Positions 24,010 through 30,699 of a stretch of 37,643 nucleotides of DNA are shown here, in pieces. The stretch's first letter is position 1, and each line of letters begins with the position of its first letter. Location of the stretch: assembly GCA_902826795.1 (NCBI GenBank), contig CADEGD010000044.1, positions 1 through 37,643 of the forward strand. The letters are read 5' to 3'. The notes under the pieces are model-generated. The model had not been told where the DNA came from and ran no database searches. It worked only from the letters and a program-made list of their open reading frames with translations. A program made the translations under genes and the position numbers. This DNA comes from an uncultured Acidobacteriota bacterium. Its GTDB lineage: Bacteria; Acidobacteriota; Blastocatellia; Pyrinomonadales; Pyrinomonadaceae.

Positions 24010-24792
24010 ATGTTTAGTTACGAAAGGACACTCAGTGTTCCGATGATGGCGGCGGCTTTGTCGGTCGTTCTCGCGTTACCGATTGCCGCTAACGCTGCCG
24101 AGATCAAGGTCTGGACGGCGAGGGCGTTCGCGATGGTGCTTGCCGAGATCGGTCCGCAATTCGAACGGGAGACGGGTCATAAACTAGTTGTCGTCAGCGG
24201 ACTGCCATCCGACTTTAACCGGCGTCACGATTCGGGCGAGTCGTTCGATCTGCTTATCAGCGCTTCGGCAACCGTCGATGAATGGATCAAAAACGGCAGG
24301 ATCGTCGCGAAGACGCGTACCGAGCTCGCCCGCTCCGGAATCGGCATTGCAATTAGGGCCGGCGCGCGAAAACCCGACATCGGAAGTGTCGCTGCCTTCA
24401 AAAAGGCTTTGCTCGAAGCGAAATCGATTGCTTTCTTAAGGATCGGCAGCGGCCTCTACATGGACGGTTTGCTCGAACGCTTCGGAATCGCGGACGCCAT
24501 CAAACCGAAAACAACGCGCCCCGAAACCGATATCGTTTGCGAACTCGTCGCCAAAGGCGAGGTCGAACTCGGCATCGTCGTGATCACCCAAATCTTGACG
24601 ACCCCTGGAGTCGAGCTTGTTGGTCCACTCCCGTCGGAGATCCAATCGCAGATTTCTTTCGTCGCCGGAATCGGCTCGAAATCAAATCATTCGAAAGCTG
24701 CAATGGCCCTGATCAAATTCCTGCGAAGCCCTGCCGCTAATCGTGTGATCAAGTTGCAAGGAATGGAACCATCCGTCGCGCAAGGCAAGTAA
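24010..24792 (+). CDS. ModA-like periplasmic substrate-binding protein (orphan)
   Basis: A 260-aa exported protein with a signal peptide ending near AANA (residue 29). The mature start, AEIKVWTARAFAMVLAEIGPQFERETG, and FDLLISASATVDEWI are typical of the ModA/extracellular solute-binding type 2 fold, as are AFLRIGSGLYMDGLLERFG and KGEVELGIVVITQI. The ligand could be an oxyanion such as molybdate, but several ModA-like proteins bind other things. No permease or ATPase gene is adjacent, so it is an orphan component. It is divergent from ygiD and ends 27 bases before the convergent GH30 stop. Confidence 0.82.
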   Translation: MFSYERTLSVPMMAAALSVVLALPIAANAAEIKVWTARAFAMVLAEIGPQFERETGHKLVVVSGLPSDFNRRHDSGESFDLLISASATVDEWIKNGRIVAKTRTELARSGIGIAIRAGARKPDIGSVAAFKKALLEAKSIAFLRIGSGLYMDGLLERFGIADAIKPKTTRPETDIVCELVAKGEVELGIVVITQILTTPGVELVGPLPSEIQSQISFVAGIGSKSNHSKAAMALIKFLRSPAANRVIKLQGMEPSVAQGK

Positions 24793-24819
24793 CTTCTTAG
24801 TCCGTGATTTCGCGAGTTC

Positions 24820-26307
24820 TTAAAAAACGAGGGTCTGGATCGACCTTGCGGGACTCGTGACCGCCACAGCATTGCCGTTGAGCCACGCAAAGTATTCGAC
24901 CGGCTTGTCGCCGCGATTCATAACGACCGTTGAAATTTTGCCGTCCGGATTCGCGAACGCAGTAGCGATTAACGAGCTTCTACTTGGCGACGCGGCGATT
25001 CGTTTTGCACCGGGCTTGATGAACTTCGAAAAGTGTCCGATATAGTAATACGAGTTTGTATAGGTCAGCTCGCCAGTCTGCGTGTTCGCGTGGATCGGAG
25101 CAAAGCAAAAATTCCCGACGTGGTTCGGCCCGCCCTTTTCATCGAGCAGCACGTTCCAGTCCGTCCAGCCGACGGTGCCGTTGTTGAAGTCGTGGATCAT
25201 CGACCGCCCGTAGCGTTCGCCAAGCGACCAATCGTTCACCTTCGACGCGTCGTATGAATCGGCGCAGCCCTCGGTGAAGATTAGGTTCTTGTCGGGAAAT
25301 GTTTCGTTCACGAGCTTCACGTTGTCGAACATCATGTCGCCGCCGCTCCACGGTTCGTACCAGTGATAGCCGATCCCCCAGACGTATTTCGCCGCCTCCG
25401 GATCGCTCAGCATCGTGCTCGCCCGCTGGTAGATCAGGTCGCGGTTGTGGTCCCAAAAGATGATCTTCTTGCCGCCGAGCCCGGCCTTCTGCATCGTCGG
25501 GCCGAGGTTGTTCTTTAGAAAATCGCGTTCTTCCTCGCCGGTGAAGATGCACGATTCCCATTTCTGCGTCGCCATCGGCTCGTTCTGGATCGAGATGCCC
25601 CAGATCGGAATTCCCTCCTTCTCGTAAGCCGCCACGAACTTCGTAAAATAGTTCGCCCACGCCTGATAGTGATCGGGTTTGAGCTTCCCGCCGCGCAGCA
25701 TGTTGTTCGTATCCTTCATGAAGGCCGGCGGGCTCCACGGGCTGCCGTAGAGCTTCATCTTCCCATGGGCCGCCGCCATCGCCCGCTTGATCATCGGGAT
25801 GCGAAATTTTCGGTCGTGCTCGACGTTGAAGGTCTTCAGCTCTTTATCGCCTTCGTCGACGTACGTGTAGCTGCCGCTCGAAAAATCGCAGCTGTGGATA
25901 TTCGTACGCGCGAGCGTGTACCCGATGCCATTGTTCGGGTCGAAATAGGCGTCGATGACTTCCTGCTGTTTCGCCGCCGGAATCTTCGCGAGCGTCTCGG
26001 CCGACGCATCCGTGATCGCTCCGCCGATGCCGAGGAACGACTGGAACGTCTGCCGCGGATCGATGAACACGCACGTCTGCGTTTCAAGCGGCTGCCCCAT
26101 CGGTTTGAACTCAACCTCGCCCGACTTCGCCATGCGCTGATCCGTATCTTTCGCGGTCGTGTAAACCGTCGCCTTAATCGGAGCAGCCGATTGAGGGATC
26201 ATAACCTTAGATCCGGGTAAAGCTTCACTCGTTGAAGCCGACACCACAGTCGAAGCCAAAACTGCGGACGAAGAGGCAAGCAGGAAGTCGCGTCGATCGA
26301 TTTTCAT
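24820..26307 (-). CDS. GH30 glycoside hydrolase (glucosylceramidase-like), exported
   Basis: A 495-aa retaining beta-glycosidase of family GH30. The acid/base Glu243 is in ISIQNEP and the nucleophile Glu346 in LIFTEGC. FLGIGGAITDASAE (about 91-104) and LYGSPWSPPAFMK (about 186-198) are family blocks. A C-terminal beta-domain ends with SLIATAFANPDGKISTVVMNRG. The N-terminus MKIDRRDFLLASSSA is a Tat signal, so it acts outside the cytoplasm. Substrate (glucosylceramide, beta-1,6-glucan or other) is unresolved. The coding strand looks more GC-rich than its neighbours, especially 25.1-26.2 kb, which could reflect transfer. It stands alone. Confidence 0.93.
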   Translation of the reverse strand: MKIDRRDFLLASSSAVLASTVVSASTSEALPGSKVMIPQSAAPIKATVYTTAKDTDQRMAKSGEVEFKPMGQPLETQTCVFIDPRQTFQSFLGIGGAITDASAETLAKIPAAKQQEVIDAYFDPNNGIGYTLARTNIHSCDFSSGSYTYVDEGDKELKTFNVEHDRKFRIPMIKRAMAAAHGKMKLYGSPWSPPAFMKDTNNMLRGGKLKPDHYQAWANYFTKFVAAYEKEGIPIWGISIQNEPMATQKWESCIFTGEEERDFLKNNLGPTMQKAGLGGKKIIFWDHNRDLIYQRASTMLSDPEAAKYVWGIGYHWYEPWSGGDMMFDNVKLVNETFPDKNLIFTEGCADSYDASKVNDWSLGERYGRSMIHDFNNGTVGWTDWNVLLDEKGGPNHVGNFCFAPIHANTQTGELTYTNSYYYIGHFSKFIKPGAKRIAASPSRSSLIATAFANPDGKISTVVMNRGDKPVEYFAWLNGNAVAVTSPARSIQTLVF

Positions 26308-26375
26308 AATTAGGTGCGGTTATATCACAAAAGTATCGAGGAAGCGCGAGTGACTGCGGCCTCATACGAGCTTGG

Positions 26376-26384
26376 TGCTATACT
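26376..26384 (+). promoter_or_regulatory. Possible extended -10 promoter of the DNA polymerase gene
   Basis: TG-C-TATACT is an extended -10 (TGnTATAAT-like) with no good -35. Transcription would start about 3-4 bases before the ATG at 26395, giving a nearly leaderless mRNA, in keeping with the lack of a Shine-Dalgarno there. Confidence 0.35.
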
Positions 26385-26394
26385 CGTTGCACCG

Positions 26395-28185
26395 ATGACA
26401 CCGGAGAGAAGTTTGGATATTCAATTTCAGTATGTAACGGATGCTGATGGGGTTTTGCGCGCAGTTGAGGAATTGCGTCGAGAAGGAACGCTTGGGTTCG
26501 ACACCGAGACGACCGAGCTCGATCCGTATAAGGGCAAGCTGCGGTTGGTGCAGTTGAGTACGGGACGAAGCACCTATGTCTTCGACGTATTCAAGCTTGG
26601 TGAAGATGCGCGAGCGAGTTCGAGCCTGGCACCGGTTCGCGGGCTGCTCGAAGATGCGGCGGTCAAAAAGGTCGCACACAACGCGAGATTCGATCTGAAG
26701 TGGGTCCGTCATCATCTCGGCTGCGAGACAAATGGCGTTTTCGATACGTTTCTCGCCAGCGTCCTTATTGCCGCGGGCGATGGCGACCGTCGTCATTCAT
26801 TGGCGGACGTTGCAAAGTTTTTCACCGATATCGAACTCGACAAAAGCGAGCAGGTGAGTGATTGGAACGCGTCCGAACTTTCGCAGTCGCAGTTAATGTA
26901 CGCGGCCCGCGACGCGCAGGTGATGCTGTCGCTGCATGAGCAGATGGCGGACCGGCTTTGCGCTGACGGCCTTACCCGAGTCGCCGATCTCGAGTTCGAT
27001 TGCCTGATGCCGATCGCCGAAATGGAGCTGAACGGCATTTTTCTCGATACGGACCGGTGGCGAGAGCAACTGGACAAGGTGAAGGCGATACAGGCGGTTG
27101 CCGCGAATGAGTTGCAGGAATTGCTATCCGCTGGCGTTGCGCAGGCTTCATTATTCGGCCGGCCTGAGATCAATCTCGATTCGCAGCAGCAGGTGACTGA
27201 CGCCCTAGTTAACCTCGGCGTGCCGATGCCAAACTCGACGCGCGCATGGGAGCTGCAGCCGCTCGCCGAAAAGTACCCCGTCGTGGGCAAACTGCTTGAG
27301 TATCGCGCCGCCCAAAAGTCGATGACAAGTTTCGGCGAGAATACGCTTGAGTTTATCGAACCGGCGACGGGCCGCATCCACGCTGACTTTCGCCAGATCG
27401 GGGCGCCGACGGGCCGCTTCTCATGCTCGAATCCGAATCTTCAGCAGATACCTCACGAAGCCGCTTATCGCCGCTGTTTCCGTGCTCCCGAGGGCCGAAA
27501 GCTCGTGATCGCCGATTATTCGCAGATCGAACTTCGTATACTGGCCGATTTCTCCGGCGACGAGAATTTCATCAAGGCATTCGAGAGCGGGCGAGATTTT
27601 CATGCGATGACGGCGTCGCAGGTTTTCAACACGCCGATTGACGACGTAACCGCCGACCAGCGTTCGTTTGCAAAACGCCTTAATTTCGGCATCGTCTATG
27701 GCGTCGGAGCGTCGCGGTTTGGCCTGATGACCGGGCTGTCGCAATCCGACGCGGAAGATACGATGCGGAAGTATTTCGGCACGTATCGAAAGCTTGATGA
27801 ATATCTTCGCAATGCCGGCCGGTCGGTGCTCGACGATCGTATCGCAAGGACGGCATCAGGCCGCCTGTTGCGGATCAGATACGACGAGAACGATCGAGCG
27901 TCGATCGGCTCGGCGCGTCGTTACGGCGTCAATATGCCGATTCAGGGCACGTCTGCCGACATCCTTAAACGATGCTTGCGATTGCTACACGATTCGCTCC
28001 GAGGCACTTCAGGTAAGCTCGTAAATATCGTTCATGACGAGGTAATGGTCGAGTGTGACGCGGCGGAATCCGATGCGATCGCGACAAAACTGGACGCGGC
28101 AATGGTCGACGCCGGGCGTGATTTCGTATCGCGTGTCCCGATCAAAACCGACGTCCACATCGCCGACGAGTGGTCAAAGGCTTAG
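26395..28185 (+). CDS. DNA polymerase I-type protein with 3'-5' exonuclease, no 5' nuclease domain
   Basis: A 596-aa family A polymerase of Klenow layout. The 3'-5' exonuclease has all key acids: DTET (36-39), HNARFDLKW with Asp100, and YAARD (169-173). The polymerase has motif A IADYSQIELR (Asp374), motif B R423-K427-F431-Y435 (QRSFAKRLNFGIVYG) and motif C VHDEV (about 547-551). Both activities should work. The 5'-3' flap nuclease of standard PolA is absent. The frame is open to a GTG at 26314, but the domain begins after MTPERSLDIQFQYV, so ATG 26395 is chosen. It may be an accessory repair polymerase or the sole PolA split from its nuclease. It overlaps the next, convergent gene by 4 bases. 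Confidence 0.92.
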   Translation: MTPERSLDIQFQYVTDADGVLRAVEELRREGTLGFDTETTELDPYKGKLRLVQLSTGRSTYVFDVFKLGEDARASSSLAPVRGLLEDAAVKKVAHNARFDLKWVRHHLGCETNGVFDTFLASVLIAAGDGDRRHSLADVAKFFTDIELDKSEQVSDWNASELSQSQLMYAARDAQVMLSLHEQMADRLCADGLTRVADLEFDCLMPIAEMELNGIFLDTDRWREQLDKVKAIQAVAANELQELLSAGVAQASLFGRPEINLDSQQQVTDALVNLGVPMPNSTRAWELQPLAEKYPVVGKLLEYRAAQKSMTSFGENTLEFIEPATGRIHADFRQIGAPTGRFSCSNPNLQQIPHEAAYRRCFRAPEGRKLVIADYSQIELRILADFSGDENFIKAFESGRDFHAMTASQVFNTPIDDVTADQRSFAKRLNFGIVYGVGASRFGLMTGLSQSDAEDTMRKYFGTYRKLDEYLRNAGRSVLDDRIARTASGRLLRIRYDENDRASIGSARRYGVNMPIQGTSADILKRCLRLLHDSLRGTSGKLVNIVHDEVMVECDAAESDAIATKLDAAMVDAGRDFVSRVPIKTDVHIADEWSKA

Positions 28186-28628
28186 TCTCGAAAAATCTTT
28201 TTGGTCGCCAAAACGGTAATTACATTAGCCAGGACAAACACCATCCACATTGCTGCCGTGGTGGCAAGCCTGTCCCACGAAAGCAGGTTGACGTGCTCCG
28301 ACTGCATTGCGTCGATAGTCATCCACGCTACCCAAAGGAGGCCGAACCCCGTTGCGATAAAAGCCGACATTTTGAATAGATTGTTATTCGACCTGGTCGT
28401 ATACGGCCAAAATATGCAGATCACTGCTCCCGATATGATGCCGAATGGAGCGGAGGGAATGGGCATAACCAAGATGGCCATTAGCAAAGGTGAAAGCATC
28501 AAGAATCCGCTTTGTCTTGGGTCCTCGTTGTTCGCGATTGAAAAAAGTACGAAAGTAAGTATCGTCAGAATATAAACGGCGGCCGCACTCGCGAACATTA
28601 CGGTTACAACTCGGAAAGCCTTTCGCAT
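28182..28628 (-). CDS. Hypothetical membrane protein, four TM segments
   Basis: A 148-aa protein I do not recognise. From MRKAFRVVTVMFASAAAVYIL it has four hydrophobic segments (about 8-30, 40-72, 84-103 and 117-140) and short loops; the C-terminus (ATKKIFRD) is basic and probably cytoplasmic. The frame is open further upstream to 28718, but that would overlap the preceding gene and lacks a start signal. The start lies 2 bases after the stop of the secreted protein gene, so the two form an operon and may work together in the envelope. Confidence 0.7.
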   Translation of the reverse strand: MRKAFRVVTVMFASAAAVYILTILTFVLFSIANNEDPRQSGFLMLSPLLMAILVMPIPSAPFGIISGAVICIFWPYTTRSNNNLFKMSAFIATGFGLLWVAWMTIDAMQSEHVNLLSWDRLATTAAMWMVFVLANVITVLATKKIFRD

Positions 28629-28630
28629 AA

Positions 28631-29176
28631 TTAGCGGACAAGAGTCGATGCAAGGATAGTCCGGAGTAGAAGGCGATGAGAATTCAAAGGGGTCAACTCC
28701 CGGCCGCCGATGACCCAAGACGATGCATCCGCAACTTTCGCAAGCTGTTCGCGGGTAAGGCTAAAATTCAGAAATTCCATTCCATCTCGCCGAGCTACGT
28801 ATCGGCCGCTACCGAGATCGATACGATCCGAACCGCTTGTGACGATCAGGCTTTGGTCTTCGCCAAACTTCGGCTTGCCTGACATTATCCAGAAAGAAAG
28901 CGTCAGCGGATCGAGTGAGCGCTCGATCTTGTCGCCCGGATACAGTGTCCCGACGGCGAAATTCATCGCCTTTACTCCGACGCGTTTTGTGTCTGCGTCG
29001 GAGAAATTCTCGGCTACCGCCCTGAGCGTCGTGACCTTTGAATTTGTGTCCAAGTTAACGGTTACGTTCGAACCGGACGATCGAAGCTCCTGTTCGATGA
29101 CGGCGTTGGATTTGGATTGTGCGCTGAGAGATGCGCTGGATAGCAAAGCGAGTACGACGGCAAGAAGGATTTTCAT
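28631..29176 (-). CDS. Hypothetical secreted protein
   Basis: A 181-aa protein with a clear Sec signal, MKILLAVVLALLSSASLSAQ, cleaved near residue 20. The rest is a predicted beta-rich domain, for example SNVTVNLDTNSKVTTLRAVAENF and SLIVTSGSDRIDLGSGRYVAR. There are no cysteines or known catalytic motifs that I can see, and I do not recognise the family. It is followed after 2 bases by the four-TM protein gene. Between it and the zinc-ribbon gene (29177-29299) lies a terminator of that upstream gene, so this pair has its own promoter. Confidence 0.7.
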   Translation of the reverse strand: MKILLAVVLALLSSASLSAQSKSNAVIEQELRSSGSNVTVNLDTNSKVTTLRAVAENFSDADTKRVGVKAMNFAVGTLYPGDKIERSLDPLTLSFWIMSGKPKFGEDQSLIVTSGSDRIDLGSGRYVARRDGMEFLNFSLTREQLAKVADASSWVIGGRELTPLNSHRLLLRTILASTLVR

Positions 29177-29252
29177 ATGCAGGTTGCGCCTTGAGGATGT
29201 GGAAAGTCGACGCCACTTCGATTATCCCACATATCTGGTCTAGCAAGAGCGC

Positions 29253-29277
29253 AAAAAATCGGGTCGAAGCCCGACTT
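29253..29277 (-). terminator. Rho-independent terminator after the zinc-ribbon gene
   Basis: On the minus strand, AAGTCGGG-CTTCGA-CCCGATTT folds into an 8-bp stem including one G-U, running into TTTTTT. It lies 22 bases after the zinc-ribbon protein stop. Confidence 0.75.
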
Positions 29278-29299
29278 CCATTCAGACAACAAACTTCTA

Positions 29300-30034
29300 T
29301 CAAGAAGCGGCGGCTTCGGCTTCCTTCGGCGCCGCAATATAAAGGATACGCGAGCAATTTTCGCAGGTAATGATCTGGTTGCCCTTCTTAACCTCAACGT
29401 TCATCTGCGGACGCAGCGACATGTTGCACGCCGTACACGAGCCGTTAATGACTTCGGCGACGGCGATGCCATCGCGGCTGCGCTGGGCAAGCCGGTTATA
29501 GACGCCTGCAAGTTGAGCCGGCAACGTGACGAAGACCGACTCACGCTTGGATGTTTCGGTTTCGAGTTCCGCCCGGTCATTATCGATCTGGGCTTCGAAG
29601 GCCGCGAGTGCTTCGTCGCGTTTGCTGTCGAGCGTACTTATCTCTTCGGCTCGTGAAGAAAGTTCTGTTTCAACCTCTTCGGCCGCCGCCATCAGCTCAA
29701 CTACCTTCGCCTCGTGAACTCCGACCTGCTTTTGCAACCCGTCGATCTCGCGCATCGCAGTTTCATACTCTTTCTGGTTCTGGGCGTGTTTGAGATTCCG
29801 GTCCGCCCGTTCGAGGTAAGTTTTGTTCTCGGCTATGTGCTTTTCGTTCTCGGCCCGTTCGGCGTTCAAATCGTCTCGCCGTTTTTGGATCTCTCGAATA
29901 GAAAAGGCGTGCTGTTCAAACTCTTGTTCGAGACTCGCACGCCTTTCCTGAGAAGATTCGATCGATCGCTTTAATCGTCGAATGTTGGTATCGGTGACCT
30001 GTAGGTCGACTAACTTTTCTAACTCCGCTTTCAC
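29300..30034 (-). CDS. Coiled-coil protein with C-terminal C4 zinc ribbon (zf-RING_7 family)
   Basis: A 244-aa cytosolic protein. Residues about 1-170 are heptad-rich and charged, a long coiled coil (for example QNQKEYETAMREIDGLQKQV). The C-terminal zinc ribbon has Cys200-x2-Cys203 and Cys224-x2-Cys227 (GSCTACNMSLRP and IITCENCSRILY). This layout is that of the widespread C4-type zinc ribbon family, whose members are proposed to bind nucleic acid or scaffold complexes (for example chlamydial CdsZ); the role here is unknown. Start MKAELEKLVDLQ fits the family. A strong terminator follows. Confidence 0.9.
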   Translation of the reverse strand: MKAELEKLVDLQVTDTNIRRLKRSIESSQERRASLEQEFEQHAFSIREIQKRRDDLNAERAENEKHIAENKTYLERADRNLKHAQNQKEYETAMREIDGLQKQVGVHEAKVVELMAAAEEVETELSSRAEEISTLDSKRDEALAAFEAQIDNDRAELETETSKRESVFVTLPAQLAGVYNRLAQRSRDGIAVAEVINGSCTACNMSLRPQMNVEVKKGNQIITCENCSRILYIAAPKEAEAAAS

Positions 30035-30107
30035 TTTCGTTTCAATGCTCCTAAGTTGGCAATCCTAAATCTTATCGTAATGGAAAAAGAATTACAAAAA
30101 CCAGGCA

Positions 30108-30626
30108 CTAGGCCGCGGTGAAAACAGCGAAATGCTGGCGTAAAAATGCTTCATCGGCGGCGACTGATACGCCGTCGGCGTAATATGCCGTCCAGCCCGG
30201 AGCAGATTCTGCAGGTTTGAGCATTAGCTCGGTGTTCATCTTGGCGATGCCGAAGTGAGAAATTTTCGCGATCGCCAAGGCTCCGCCGCGCATAAACCCG
30301 TCGGCCGGTGTTCGAGTCCAACCGGCTTCGACGCTGAGGCATCTCACACCGAGGCGGAAGGTGAGCCGGGAGCCGGCGATGTTTGCCCCGCGATGCGCGA
30401 AGTTGTGGGGGTCGTCACGGTCAATGGTGATCGCTGTGTGCTGCCGCGTCGCCTCGCCGGCTATGCCGATAAGACTTTCGAAAAGCCATCGCACTCCGGC
30501 GTTGCGCAAGGCATCGTTTCGGGCCTTGAGGTCGAGATAATCAGCCACGTCGTGTCGGCCCGAGGCGCGTGCAGAGGCCATCGCCTCGTCCAGCATCTGC
30601 GACCAAAGCCGGTCAAGCTCGCTCAT
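30108..30626 (-). CDS. Conserved-looking hypothetical protein, function unknown
   Basis: A 172-aa protein starting MSELDRLWSQMLDEAMASAR. The N-terminal 50 residues are helical and charged, and the rest alternates short strands (SRLTFRLGVRCLSVEAGWTRTP and ALAIAKISHFGIAKMNTELML). No signal peptide or TM segment. I do not recognise a family. The frame is open to 30665, but the short start is preferred because the upstream part would lie on the likely promoter of the divergent TPR gene; neither start has a good Shine-Dalgarno. It is divergent from the large TPR gene. Confidence 0.6.
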   Translation of the reverse strand: MSELDRLWSQMLDEAMASARASGRHDVADYLDLKARNDALRNAGVRWLFESLIGIAGEATRQHTAITIDRDDPHNFAHRGANIAGSRLTFRLGVRCLSVEAGWTRTPADGFMRGGALAIAKISHFGIAKMNTELMLKPAESAPGWTAYYADGVSVAADEAFLRQHFAVFTAA

Positions 30627-30699
30627 ACAGATGTGAGGATAATTCGGCCGCGGGAGCAAATGCAATGCGTGCTATTATTTAGCTTTCTCAGGAGTTTTT

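Noticed and set aside
25139..25738. Minus-strand frame of 199 codons in a second frame of the GH30 gene
   Set aside because: High GC removes stops; the product is low-complexity Arg/Glu/Gly-rich with no homology, while the GH30 frame has full catalytic motifs.
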